From Dallia pectoralis (lineage: Eukaryota; Chordata; Actinopteri; Esociformes; Umbridae): a stretch of DNA of 64,000 bases. Under the pieces are notes generated by a model. It had not been told where the DNA came from. It did no database searches and saw nothing but the letters and a program-made list of their open reading frames with translations. The stretch covers positions 7,475,192 through 7,539,191 of the forward strand of contig CM055744.1 in the NCBI GenBank assembly GCA_029465975.1, in the 5' to 3' direction. Numbering within the stretch: position 1 is the first letter of the stretch; each line of letters starts with the position of its first letter. This document shows, piece after piece, positions 26,901 through 41,900 of the stretch. The position numbers and the translations under genes are program-made.

Positions 26901-29900
26901 TTATAACCATTCGCGGATAAAGCAAATCAGGATCTCAAAACCATTTTCCAACAAGGGCACATGTCAGATCTGGATTAACCAGCTGGTAAGCTAACATTCC
27001 CTTTTTGTCGTCAACGGGTTTTGATGCAGGAAAAATGGGCGGGAGTAAAGACCTGAGCGACTCAGACAAGAGCAGTACTGTTATGGCCAAATGACTGGGT
27101 TAGAGCATCTCTAAAATGACAAGTGAGTATCTACCGACAGCGGTCTGAGGACGAACAAACCACAAATAACAGGGTGTTAGACGCCCGGGGCTTATCGATG
27201 CGCCAGGGCAACAGAGTGCCTACAATGGGCACCGTGGACCGGATTCTTGAAGCAGTGGAAGAAGGTTATTGGTCAACGAGTCCCGTCTTCTTTTACATCA
27301 CATGTCCAGCTGTGTACTCGTATGTCGTTCACTTGGGGGAGTGATGGCACCGAGATGCACTGTAGGAAGACACTAGACACGGGGGGGGAGTGTGGGAAGA
27401 CACTAGACACAGGGTCCTCTCAAAATATGTCAACACACAGCCATTAATGTCTAAACCACTGGCAACAAAAGTGAGTACACCCCTAAGTGAAAATGTCAAA
27501 GTTGGGCCCAAAGTGTCAATATTTTGTGTGCCCACCATTATTTTCCAGCACTGCTTTAACCCTCTTGAGCATAGAGTTCACCATAGCTTCACAGGTTGCC
27601 ACTGGAGACCTTGCGCTCCTCCACCTTCAGTTTGAGGATGCCCCACAGATGCTTAATAGGTTTTAGGTCTGGAGACATGCTTGGCCAGTCCATCACCTTG
27701 ACCCTCAGCTTCTTTAGCGAGACAGTGGTTGTTTTGGAGGTGTGTTTGGGGTCGTTATCATGTTGGAATACTGCCCGGCAGCCCAGTCTCCGAAAAAAAT
27801 TGGATGCAGCTCAGTTTCAGGGTCTTGGCAATCTTCATATAGGCTAGGTCATCTGTATGTAGAGCAACACATTTTTTTTCAGACCCCCAGAGAGTTCTTT
27901 GCCATGAGGTGCCATGTTGAACTTCCAGTGACCAGTATGAGTGTGAGAGCGATAACACCAAATTGAACACACCTGCTCCCCATTCAAACCAGAGACTTTG
28001 TAACACTAGCGGGTCACATGACCCCAAGGAGGGAAAATGGCTAATTGGGTGCATTTTTTAGTTATTTCTATTGTTTTTCCTTAGGTATTTGAACAAGATT
28101 GGGAAACGCCTCTATATGCGGTTTCAGAACTAGTCCAGCAAGAAGCAACTTATTATTGTTTTCTCCCCTTTAATGGTGTCCTCTTCAATTCTAACTTTTA
28201 AAGGAGTTTAGGTTACCCAAACTGTAGTCTAAAAAACACAGGTTGATCCAGAGCTGATAATATCTAGATATAATATAAAACATGCTCAAAATCCTGTACT
28301 ATATGTATATTGTACTTGTCTAATGCACGAGAACGATGCATATTAATTTTGCAATGCAAATATATCATGGTTAAGGGTTCTTCTAGTACACTTAGCAACA
28401 CAATGCTTAACGGAGATATATTAGCCATATACCACAAACCTAGAAGTACCTTATTGCTATTGTAAAACATTTATAAATAACAACAGTTTTTAACAGTGCT
28501 ATGTTTCTAAGGGAACATTTAAATTTTTTTACAATTTAAAGTAGAATCCAAATACTTTTTTAAAATGGATAAAAAGCACTTCTGTCCAAACACACTCTGA
28601 TTAAATGGCTGTATTAGAGTGTGATATGATGCTGCTAAGCAAGAAATGACACTATTTATGTAAGAGGTGGACAGAAACACAACTGTCACACAAGAACGGT
28701 TACAATCGTAGTTACCAGAGGTTGAGTGCGGTTTGATTTGTACGAACCATGTTAGCGGGGAGCATCTCTGAACTATCTCAAATGATTACGCTTGTGGACC
28801 CCCTGCAGCATCTCAGCGGTTCATATCACTTTCTCCTCTCCTGCTGCCGTTTGAGTTCCCATTGAAGGCCATTATCTCGTGCCACACTGGAAGCTAGTTG
28901 CTAGCTGTTATCTCTAGGATTTTTGAATGTTGATAGAAACGCGACGGTAATGATTTGCAATGATGATCAATGCAATTAGAGGAGAAGTGCTAAAAGTGCC
29001 GCAGTAATTGGATCGGCGTGGAGAGCCTTGTCCGTACCCGGCAATTAGAACCCCTTTTAAGTTAAGGCACATTTCTTGTTGTTAACCAAGAACGCTCGGT
29101 TGAGGTTGAATACCCGGGATATCACCTTCCGATTGTCCAATTCTTTTACACTCCTCGAGGGATTTTAACACTGTGGAACATATTAACACTTCGACTTATT
29201 CAGAGCCATATTATGCCAATGCAGGCCATTATATGCTATTAAGATTCTGTGTTCATAATGCGCCAAATTGAGGATTATGGCTCAAAACGCACTCCACTTG
29301 TCTTCTTTGGGCTGGCTGGAAGGGTACAGAGTTATCTGACCAGTTGGTACCTACGCCTATGTAAAGTATTTTCCTGCTGCTTGTGTCATGCAATAACGGT
29401 GTGTAGTGTAGTATGAGCCAAGCTCAGAGGGTAAATCCTTGAATGAAATAAAACAAGACAAACGACGAACTGCAAAACTAAACACTGTGAATGAAAATGA
29501 ACTGCGCATACCAAGTGACTTACGACAAAACATCAAAACACAGCAAAATATTGTATCTATACAAACCTACAGAGTCCCCTAAATATCGACAAGACATTCA
29601 AAAATGCAAAGCAAAGTGCAACCACACCCAGTGAACTAAATAGCATCGCTGATTAGCCCAAATGATTCCTGGTGTGTCGAAATAAACGTCTTTTAATTTT
29701 GTTAATTCTTTGGATTTTATAGACCACGGTCTGGCTAGTGGACAAAAGGACCAGAAGCAGCAAACATTCTGTAGCCAGGTACTGGTCTGAAGCCCAGTGT
29801 TTGGGAAAATAGTTCCTGTATGTGGCTGTATTGTACTATATATACTATTATGTTGGTTATCCAAAACTTTCCAGAGTATCTCATTGAGATTAGTATTCTC

Positions 29901-32900
29901 ACACAGAGTGAGAATAACATTTTGGAGAGTTCTGGTGGAACTATGAATATTTGACAGCACATGTGGTGTGGGATGATTGGCTCAAATTGCTTTATGGTGA
30001 GCCATGATTGGCTCGTACCACTTTCCGGAGGACATTTTATTTCTCGGGTCTATTTGCAGGAAAGTGAATAAATGCACCATCATGCAAAATATATTTTCTA
30101 TTCCCTCTGGGAAATGGTGAAATGCTTATATTGTTTATTGGCTCATTATTGTAATTATGCTATATTCCCTCCCACAGGAATATGTTTTCACATAGCCTAG
30201 CATTTGAGTGTTTTGGCACAGTTTCAACATGGCTAAGAATATGTCAGACAAGTTGAATGTCTTCTTTTAAAAACACTAATTCCCGTGCTGTATTACTATT
30301 ACAGATTGACGGCCCTCGATCAAAAGTAAAGACATTTGCTTAAATAACTGTCATTTGAAACCTCTTTTCCATAAATGTGCAGTTAGGTAATATAAATCCT
30401 TTCAGACATTTACGAGAGCTCATTCCCAGCCAAGCAACATTTAACAGGGTTTTCTGTGAGAGACCCCCCCCCCCCACAGCTACAGACATCAAGTCCTCGG
30501 TTGGGTCTTCTTGTATGCCTTTCTTTACAGTAATGCTACAATATACTTGCAATTCACCAGAGGCTGAATCGTGACAGAATAAAGTGATATCAGATTCTGA
30601 AATGCAGTCTATCAATCGCCTCACTATCTCACAGACGTGATCCATGTCTCTTTCACCTCCTGGCTTGCATTGCTCTGCAGGAATGAAGTGCAGCACAGTG
30701 TCTACATCAAAACCATAAAAAACAACCAAGGCGTAGCACTACGTCTATGTGAACGGAGCATAAAATCGAATCGGCGGGACTGCTGAAGACCTTTTTCGAA
30801 ATTGCTTTTTTTAAGGTCTGTCGGGAAAACATTTGCAGGACGAGCATTTTGGGGGGAGGCACATTTATAGTGTGTTGAGAGAATATTGCCGGGTCAGGTA
30901 CTGCACAAACCCTAGGCTAACTACAGTCGTTGTCAGATACCTGAGGTTGGTTTGTGGATGCTGACAAACCTTGTACATCAACACAGTGCATTACTTTGTG
31001 CTGTATGCAATCAAAGGTTATTTAAAAGGTATCACAGGTTAATTAAAAGGAAAATGATCGGATCTACTATAGGAAATGTTCTAACTTTGTGCATTTATGA
31101 TTGGAAATATACAATGATGGCCCAAAACAACTATGCCTGTAATTCTGTGTGCCTCCAAAACGTTAAAGTCGGGCCAAGACCTTGAACTCTCCAAGTGTTG
31201 GTCCCTCAAACAATTCACGAACAATGTGTGCAGTGTAGCAGGGCACATTATCCTGATGATAGAGTCCACTGGCATGGAGCAATAGCTTTGCCATGATGGG
31301 GTGTACCTGGTCAGGTAGTTGGCACGTGTCATATTGCCAGGACCCAGGATTTCCCGGCACACCATTGCCCAGAGCAACCCACTCTACTGGCTTTTCGTCT
31401 GGCCACAGTGCATCCTGGTGCCACCACTTCCCTAGGTGCAGGACGCACACGTATACCGCTGCCCACGTGATCTAAATCAAAACAGGACTCATCTGACCAG
31501 GTGAGCCTCCTCCTATGTCTAGTGCCAATGCTCGCTTGCCCATTGTTGGTGCTTTTGATGGTGGATGAGGTCATCATGGCCACGCTAACCGGTCTGTGGC
31601 AATGCAGCCCCATACACCCCATACTGTGCTACAGTAGACCTTCAGTCGGCTTGGACCTGCTAGGATCATCAATGAGACTAACACCCTGTCACCAGTTTGT
31701 GGGTTGTCTCTCCTCTGACACCGTCGTGAGGTACAAACACTGCTGACCGGGAGAACCCCATAGCCTTGCCGTTTCAGAGATGCTCTGACCCAGTCGTCTG
31801 GCCATAACAATTTGGTCCATGTCAATGTCTCTCAGGTCTTCACTCCTGCCAATTTTCCTGCATCCAACACGTTGACTATGAGAGCTGATTGTTCACTTAT
31901 CATCTAATCTCCCCAGACCCTGACATGTGACCTTGCTAGGAGATCAATCAATCAATCAAATTTATTTATAAAGCCCTTTTTACAACAAAAGTTGTCACAA
32001 AGTGCTTTTACAATCACCAGCCTGAATCCGACAGAGCAAACATCAACAAGTTGAACAAGTTGATACACGGCGGCTAGGAAAAACTCCCTGAAAGTCAGAT
32101 TTAGGAAGAAACCTAGAGAGGAACCAGGCTCTGAGGGATCACCAGTCCTCTTCTGGCTGGGCTGGGTCAGTTTATGACAATACAACAAGCGAGGTGTGAA
32201 AAACTGAGAAACAAAATAGTCCGGGATGTCCGGGAGGGATGTTGGATTTGATAGGCTTGGAGGAAGAAGCTCCGGTTGCATCAGCTGTTCAGTCAGCCGC
32301 ACAGTCAGGGGCCCCAGGGAGGATCCAGCATATGCTCCAAGCTGGAGCGGTCCCCCTGACAGAAGTGGACACAAACACAGGGAAAGGTTGGACACTAGTT
32401 CCCGGCACAATAGTATACCGAACATAATACTTTAAAAGGAGACAGGGGGGTTAGTGAGACAATGGCCATGAACGGGTAAACCCAGGACAAGTCCAGACAG
32501 ATGTTAGTAGAGACAGGACACAGGAAAGGTTAGACACCCTGGTTCCCTACGTCCCCGGCACCATAATATAGCAGCATAGATCTTAGAATGAGACAGGGGG
32601 CTCCAGTGAAGCTGGGGCCCTGAACAGGGTAAACCCCGAAACAGGGCCCAATAGGCCGGAAAACACCCACCCACTATGCCGAGCATCAACCCAGGGACGC
32701 CAATCGACCATGACCACTCGGGCAGGTTTAGTTTTTGCTCACAAAGTTACTCGAGCTGGTGGAACAAACAAGAGCTATAGCGAGCCAGTGTCATCCACAC
32801 CCCAAGGAGCATATGGGAGGTTTAGTTTTTGCTCACAAAGCTACTCGAATTGAGGCTGCAACAGAGCACTATAGCGACCCAGTGACTCCTCCCCACAGTT

Positions 32901-35900
32901 AACTGGGATAATCAGAGTTTGTTCACTAGCTACTCGGATTGAGCGAACAAAGGAGAGCTATAGCGAGCCAGTGACTCCACCCCCCAGGCAGCATACTGGA
33001 GGTATCGTTTTTGCTCAAAAAGCTACTCGAGAGGCAACAACAGGGAACCATAGCGAGCCAGTGACTCCACCCCCCAGGCAGCAATCGAGAGGACACCCCA
33101 GGGGAGATGTGAACCCGCAAGGCAAAGACAGCAGGGCAGAATGAGATCCGAGCCTTCCGTTCAACCTTCGTACTCTGGGCCATATTACACTCAACCATCG
33201 ACCTTACTGAAAAGATATGTTTTTAATTGTGATTTAAAGGTTTGAACAGAATCTACATTTCTAACCCAGATTGGCAACTCATTCCATAATAGAGGAGCTC
33301 TATAGGAGAAGGCTCTACCTCCAGCTGTTTGTTTAGAAATTTTAGGTACAATTAGGAGACCAGCATCCTTTGATCTAAGGTTACGCGTGGGTATGTATGG
33401 CTGGACTAATTCAGCGAGGTAGGTGGGAGCAAGTTCATGTAAAGTTTATATGTTAACAGTAGTACTTTAAAGTCTGCCCTAGCCTTAACAGGCAGCCAAT
33501 GTAAAGAGGCTAAAACTGGGTTAATGTGGTCAAACTTCTTAGTTCTAGTTAAGATTCTAGCAGCCGTATTAAGTACTAATTGAAGTTTGTTTACTGATTT
33601 ATCAGGGTAACCAGAGAATAGAACATTGCAATAATCTAATCTTGAAGTAACAAAAGCATGGATTAGTTTTTCTGCATCAATTTTTGATAAATAATTTCTG
33701 ATTTTTGCAATATTCCGAAGATGGAAAAATGCTGTCCTTGAAATATATTTTATGTGATCGTCAAATGAGAGATCCGGGTCAAGGGTCACTCCAAGGTTTT
33801 TGACGGTTTTTTGTGACTATACATCCGTTTAGGTTCAGCGTAAGGTCTGTCAATAAATCTCTCTGTTTCTTAGGTCCTAAAACTAGCATTTCAGTTTTAT
33901 CTGAATTTAGGAGCAGAAAATTCTCTGTCATCCACTTTCTTATATCTGAAACACAAGCTTCCATAGTGGCTAATTTAGGGGCTTCTCCATGTTTCATAGC
34001 AATATACAGATGATCACAGGTTTTTGCTTCACCTTCACATAATGCTTTGGCTCAGAAGTGCTTGCAGACCTTTTCCCTCATTCTGTTGGCTGTTTCTTGA
34101 TTTTGGAGTAAAAAGAAATAACGCACACGGTTGTATCTTTCTTTCTTCAAATCACGATTCCCTCGGCGTTGACGACAAGAAATAAAACAGTGCACCACTC
34201 CCTGTTCACCTTTTGTTGCTTCACAGCTCTCTGTGTCTCGTGACATTCTGCCTGTCACCCAACCGCGAGAGCCGAGCATCCGCGCAATCTATAGAAAAAA
34301 GCGATCCATTCAGAAGGGACACGACGTCACTGACATATGTCAAGTGCGCGTGGCGTGTGAGGCGTGAGAAATGAGGCTCCCACCTCAAGAGCAGACACCA
34401 CAGCTGATAGTTTGCCGATAGTTTGAGAGATAGCGTCTGCGTTCATCGAGTGTTGCCAACAGAGGATTTCGAGTGGCTAAGAACTTTTTTAGTTGTTATA
34501 CTACAGATAACTGGTTCTGTGAATGGATGTACAAAGCCGGTGTCGTCACACGCTAGCATAGCCTCCGGCGAAGTGTTGCTGAAATGCTGCAATGCAGACA
34601 CTGAACTAACACTGGTAGAATGTGCATGTACTGGCAAATAGCTCCTGACGTTAAAACAATAACGTAGCGCACTGTGTGTCTGGCATTTACACAGTACTTA
34701 TTGATTCTACCGGGGGGGAAAAAGCCTCCCAATCAGAAACACCTCGACTCACCTTCGCGGCGGCTCGCGAGGCGCGCGATTCTCCCGGAGCCCGGGTTTA
34801 ATAACAACGTGCTCCCCCCGCCCCTGCATTTACAACGACTGTCAGGAGAACGCGGCGAGCCATTCTGAGGCACCATTTATTTCCAGCTGGCTCCGGATAC
34901 TGTGTGTGCCCGTGGATTTAATAACTTCGGAGGCCATTCACTTCTATGGGTGCGTGATTCCACCAGGGAGCTGGATTGATCAATCAATGGCAGGACCCTA
35001 ACGTTGTGGCAGAGAGATGAATAGTGCTGACTAGCAGTTCATCTACGCCGCTCGGCCGTACGTTCGCTAAGTGTCAGTGCCCAGTCATCGGTTTCCTCAA
35101 CCCCACAAATGGGCTTCTGTCAACTGTGGAATGGGAATAAAGAGAGATCATTTGAGTGTTTTCCCGACCTTTGAGAGTCTGACTCGCGTCTGAGTGTGTC
35201 GCGTTATACATGATGCCCAAGAATTGGTCATATACTCGTTTGTCTACATTTTATGGCTTCTTTACATGCTTCCCCCATTGGTCCCCCCCTCAATGGGCCC
35301 CGCTAATTGGTCCCCGCTATTGGCCGATACCTCATTGCCTCCCCCTCATTGGTCCCCCCTCATTGCCCCCCCCCGCTAATTGGGCCTCATTGGTTTGCTT
35401 AAAGAGTGTCCTTTACTGTAACTCTGGCCTTTGTTTAATAGTTTGGTGCAATACCTGCGCGACCAAATCAAATGTAGAAGAGTGTGTCAGGTCGGACAGA
35501 GAGGCCACAGCACCACTTCACTGTCTTGGTTAGGTTCTGGTGGTTTGAAACGTTCATTTGTTGCCTTGTTTTGTCTCCCAGGCAAAACAGTGAAGCAGCT
35601 GCGGCAGGCCTACTGTGCCAGTATATGGAGACTTGTCAGTGGAGTTTTCTCTCACGTGTGATGTTGGCTTATTTCCTGGGCACAACCGAGTGTGATTGTC
35701 GAACTCAGCAGGTTTACAGCTGGAGAGATATGAGTGAGTCTCTTCAAAATACCGTAAGCCAATTAAGCACAGGTCTTCTGAGACTTTCCTCCCATTGCTC
35801 AGGGATGCTTGAGGGATAAATGTCTCAGCAAACCATATTTATATGTCCTGCTTTGTACGCAATAACATGATAGAGTTGGGAAAACAATCTCTTTTTCATA

Positions 35901-38900
35901 TATCCCCTTCGCCTAGCTCATACATCTCCATCGCCCTCTCTCTCTCTCTCTCTCTGTTCTCCGCTTTTTTCTTCATTTGCGAATGTTTACCTCACATTTT
36001 AACCTTAGGCTCGATCCCAGGTATTACATCACCACTTCCACTATTGACAGAAAGTATGCAGCAGACAGCCACGGTCATACACTCTGTATTTAATGGCTGC
36101 ACTATACTGTACACATCTCTCCTTAGTCCTAAATGGTTTATGAGCAGCTTGAGCATACAATTTGGACATCATTTATTCATGGTGGGTTCCTATTGTCTAC
36201 CTGCTTCAGATGCTGTGTTCTGGGCCCACGCTCGGTCGTGACTCTGTTTACACTGTCGTGATTTAGCCCGTCTATTGAAGAACGCTGATCAGCGCAAACA
36301 GGAAATCGAGTTACGGACATTTTGTTCCTCTTCCTTTTCTGGTTCAGCTAAGAAGTCAGTGAAGCTAATCCAGAGGCTACGTTCCGTTCGTGCCTCACTG
36401 GACAGCGAAGTGAGTTTCCTTTCCGTCAGGGAAACAGACACTGACTATTCCTGTCAACATGACAGTCAGGAAATAACATTACCTTTGTGACGCTGATTAA
36501 ACCTGAACATTTCAGACGGTGTCAACCAGCCCCAGTGCGTCCTGAGTGGACCGACTTTATCCCATTTCTCTTTCTACCTGGTGATCTGGCAGGATTTACC
36601 ATTAGCTCATAACAGTTTCTTAAGTGACTGTCTGTAAATTGCTATGGAGACGACTGTGCAATTGGGTTTTCTCTCTCTTTCCGCCTCTGTACTCATCCAA
36701 AATACCATTCTCTACCCTTGGAAGTGTTGGTATGTGAGTAATAAGTGCGAAGACCTGCTGGAGCTTGTGCAACTTGTCATCACTTTACAGGATTAGAGGG
36801 GTTCAAATGTGCTGTAATCTATGTGCTGTTTAGTGCAATCTGAATATTTCATACAGACCTTCTGTTTATACAGTAAAATCCTGTTCTTTTATACATTTTA
36901 TGCCACCAGATTTGTATTGTACACCCGTGGGTGTTTCAATGAGCATGTAGCAAACAGAAGAACAGTGACGCACGGTATTCCAATGCAAATGGGACCTGTT
37001 CAGGCCCTAACTCCCCTTAACCGGGTTTCAGTTAAGCCTTTGGTAGCTATCTGTCAAGGATTACCTCTGTGAAAATCCCTGCGAATGCTTTTGTTTGTAG
37101 ATCAACGTTTTGAGTTGGGCCTACAAGCATTGAAAACCATTCATATGGTTCTCTATTTTACATCCAATGTCACTGTCAGCAAGAAACATAGATATGATTC
37201 ATTTGTGATGAACAGCCATCAACAATAGCATGAATGATGAGGCTGAGGTTTTTGGGATGGTTCCTCTCCAAGTTTGTTTGCTGTAGGCGATGTGATGTTG
37301 TAAAACTACAGCATGTCCTGTCTTTCGCCTCCTCATGCTAGACTGAACAGATGAGTCTGACGCTCTTGGTCAGATGTTTGTACGGTTACCAAGCAGAGTT
37401 ACTCTCTGTCTAACCGTCTGAGGTAGAGGATGGTGGAAACATGTTTCGATGACAAAACTCCAACGTTTTTCAGCATTCGTAATTGGAGGTTTTTGGATAT
37501 TGTGCTTGTTGCCTTATAATTCTGGTCCTTAGATTTCCAGCTTTTGTATGTGAAACGCATTGAACAGAGGGCTCTGATTACCGTTTGTTAACACTCTGTG
37601 CTGTTAACAAAATAAATACACTATAGGCAAATTTGTCAATCCAGACAATTCTCAGACCCTGAAAGGGCGTTTTAAAGTACCGTAAGATTGCTTGGTGTAA
37701 TTTTCTAACTATGTCCTACAAGATTTTTTTTGTGAAAGAGAAACATTTGCTACATAAAAAGCAGTCATTGTAGATTTTATTTGTGTCAAATTTTCAGAAT
37801 ACAAACCCCATTGTTATAGGATCATTGATAATCAGGCTCTGAAACTGAAGGAAAATGAAGGGCCAAGAACAGTCTACAGAAGTCAGAAATGTATTAATGC
37901 AACTTGCAAATGCATAAATTAAGAAGATTATACAAAAATATAAAACTGGATATCTCACTGGACAGCAGAGTCGGATCCATAACAAGCAAATAGAAACTGC
38001 TTTTACTACCAAGACAGTGCCAAGAATAGGCTTTATCTCAAATGTCAGTGTTCAAACCAGGAGACCTGCAAAATAAGCAACGGGGAGGCCAACAATCACT
38101 TTGAAGGAGCTAGAGTGCCTGGGAGTAGAGAAATGAAGCACCAAACAATCATCTCAAGATATTTGTATACATGTGGCCTGTGTTAAAATCTAGATAGAAA
38201 GATGTTACAAAAAATGCCATCTGAACGCCTGACCCAGCTGCGATATTGGAGAAGGTTGTTGAATACTCAGTGACATACTATATATATATATATATCACAC
38301 AGAAAGAAATGCTGATGTTCTATTTTGTGCTGATGTGTTATCTTTTCTTTTTGGCCAATTGGCCAGATATTGCTATTTTTTTTACACCAAATATCAAATT
38401 AGGAACATGTTTGTGCTGATAGCTCTACTCAATGAAACTATATACATATATATAATATATATAATATATATATATCTAAACTGGCTATTGTTTGCATTGT
38501 TTTGAGTAAGTTTGATGTATGTTTCCGTCTCAGGTTCAATGCTAAACTTTTTCAACCTCTTTGGAGAAAACATGATCTATCTTTTCTGTTCTGAAATTCA
38601 ATATACTGCGAAGAAGATTTGCTATTTGCAATTTATTTGTTTTTTATTTTGTTATTTGTCATCATGTTGACCAACTATTGATAACTAATGTGACAGCTAC
38701 TCTGGGAGAATATCTTTGAGCCGGGAAATTGAAAGTAAAATACATCAGGCAAACATTTCTTTTCTTTTTTTGTTTTAGAGTTTGGAGACTATTTTATTTT
38801 TAAATGACCCAAAGTACAATAAAGTGTCACATTTCATTTTTTTATTTTAGATGTTCCCACCGATCATCATCACGATACATTAATTGGAAAAAAATATTCC

Positions 38901-41900
38901 TCCAAAATGTGAATAGCTTTTGACAAGTGCTAGTTCCATCTTCAACCCTTGCCAGGGATTTCTTGTCAACACGAATCCATCAGCGTCATATACATTCTGT
39001 TCAATAATTCAAGTACAAAGGCCAAGCACGATACTGTATGTACTATTTATAACATACCGTGCATGTCAGTAAATAACATTTCAAAACTACAGGTTTTTAG
39101 ATGTTTAATCATTCTCAGTATGCGCGCGCACATCGATGAGAAAAAACGCATGTTAATACCTGACCGCATTTATTTCAGCAGTTATGCAATCATTCACATC
39201 TGAACGAAGACGAAATGAACTAAACCCATTAGACGCTCCGTTTATCCTCCTGAATTCATCGGAGTTTCTCCTCTCGATGAGTCACGGCTCTAAATAACTC
39301 CTGGATGCGCGTTGGCACTTGTCAATCGGGGATCAATGAATATCATTGCAGAGAGATGCACTGTGCTTAAAGTGCTATTGATCGCCTGGAGGTCCGGACC
39401 TCACGCCAGTCCTCATTAGTGGTGCCTGTATCCCTGCCCCTCTCTCCTTCCTGCTGACGTGGGTACGGGGGTGATTCTAACTGATGACAATCCTAAGTGC
39501 TTTAAGTGAAACGTATTGATCACAGGTGTGGTGAGCCGTTTGCCCAGCTGTCTGGACGAGCACAGGAGCACAACACAGCGGGAGTGGGAGAGGGAGACGG
39601 TGTCTATCTAGCTTGGCACGTTGAAACCCAATCCCAACAATACACTAGCGCTGTGTGTGTGTGTGTGTGTGTGTGCCCTCCATTGATTTACAAGAGATCC
39701 TTTTGTAGTGCTAAGCTACCGTCCGAGGCCCCCCACAACTCTCGTCTGACCTTTGGAACATCGCAGTCCGCCCCTCATATCGTTTATTGTCCATCGCTGA
39801 AAAGACATCAGTGCGATGGATTCACATCTTTGAACGTAACACCGATTGCGAATAATGTCATTGAAACCCTCGATTGAATATGGAGGTTTGTTTGTGGAAA
39901 CCTATCATTTGCTATGTGATGCAGGTCAGCCGACTTTGCCGGTTATCGCTCTGTACAGTGGATATGAAATGTACACATCCCTGATGTGAAAAAATTAGAT
40001 AGATCCGAAGATAAATCATGTCAAAACTTTTTCCACCTTTAATGTGGCTTATAGCATGAACAATTCTACAAACTGAAATATTTTAGCGAAAAAAAATGAC
40101 AAATAAAAACCTTCCAATAACCTGTTTGCATAAGTGTGCACACCCTTATACTAATACTTAGGTGAAGCACCGTTTGATTTCATTACAGCACTCAGTTGAT
40201 TTGCCAATATTTGTCCACTCTTCTTTGCAAAGGCGCTCCAAATCTGTCAGATTGCGAGGACATCTCCTGTGTCCAGCACTTTTTTATATCCACTGTAGCT
40301 CCAGTCAGCTAAAACTAATAACACATTTGGGATAAATCACCTACTCAGCCCTAGACCCAATATTTATTATTATAATGGTATTGCTAAGATAGAACAGACC
40401 TGCTGACAACACAGTCAAAAATACATTGTCTGACAGTGCTTTCTATGTCCAACCTGCATGTTTGCCCAGTTGTTTGGTCAGGTGAGGCAGGGAAGGACAA
40501 AGGCAAATTGTAGTCGGTCCAAAATGGAACAACGCGTAATATATGTACCGGGAGGCTGAATGTCAATAGCGCATGTCAGTGTGTCTTTCATCAGACGAGA
40601 GACATCACTATTGGTCTTTGTGAGAGATGGTGATGTATTGAGGACACCAAGCTGTCAGTTTTGAACACAGCTCAGACACACATCAATTCCTGGTAAGACA
40701 TGCCACCGCAGGTATCTCCACAGCCCTGGACGGACCCGGTGAGGAGCACAGCACCAAATAGAGCCATGACAACATGAAGCTCTCTGAGACCCGGTGGAAC
40801 CTTAGCTAGCAATAAACACATTATTATTATTCATAAGTTGAAAACATAGCATTTTGCTTTAACTTGAATAAACAACAACTCCCAGCATGCTGGAGATTGA
40901 AGGAAATACGTGCAATAATGATGGTTAAAATATGGAGTGACTAAATTATACAATAGATATAAAGTATGTAAAAATGTATGATTCACACGGATTCCTTTGG
41001 TATATTTGTAATAAATAATTTATGTATTTTTCGTTTTTTTTTCTCTGACTGAACCTATGGTAACTTCTGCCTTTGTCTGTGTCTAATAGGGCTTTATGAA
41101 AATTAAATAAACACTAAACACACATATCCTAACCTCCATCACCTTCCCCGATTCTGCTGCCCACACAGCCCTGTGTGGGGTTTGACTCCTGAGTCAGTAA
41201 CCTTGGCAGCAGAAAGCTTGAGAAGCCTGCGGTTTAATCAGTAGTCCTCAAAGGCTACTTTCCACACAGCTCCGGCTGCGAGCTCCCCTCTGCACCTTAA
41301 TGAGTAAAACCTCCCAGTCTGGCGGCCAACACCCAAGCCCAGTGGCTCTGTGGCGGCTTTGGCTATTCTCCTCTCAGACCACAAATAGTCTGGTGGGCGT
41401 GCAGGGGGTGGACGATCGGCCAATGAGCCGAATGACCCGGCAGAACACACTGGCTCGGTCCGAGGGGTTGAGGTAATTCCTCTGCCGGTAGATTATTGAC
41501 AGTTTCTTTCAAGCACAGTAGATCATATTAACACAGTTAAATCGCAGGAAGCCATCGTGTCGTTTTCATAGTTAATTTCTCGCAGATTTCTGAAGGCTCT
41601 TCTCAGATCGAACGCCGGATGACATTCTCTGGCTTTGACTTTCTTGGGTTTTGTTTATCTTTCACTATAGCCGAGTGTCCCACAGCTTCACTGGATTGTT
41701 ATTGATTACCTATCAGTCACAGGCAGCCATCTGTCCCGCTTTTCCAGAAAGTTTGAATATTCAATTTGAACAATTGGAACTTTGGAAATTAACTGTGACC
41801 CCGGGGTGCGCCTGGTGTTTAACGATAATCACATCACAGTCGAACGCCTTCACCTGTATTTGCATTAGTAAGTTTGTGTCCGCTGGAAAGCACTCACTCG

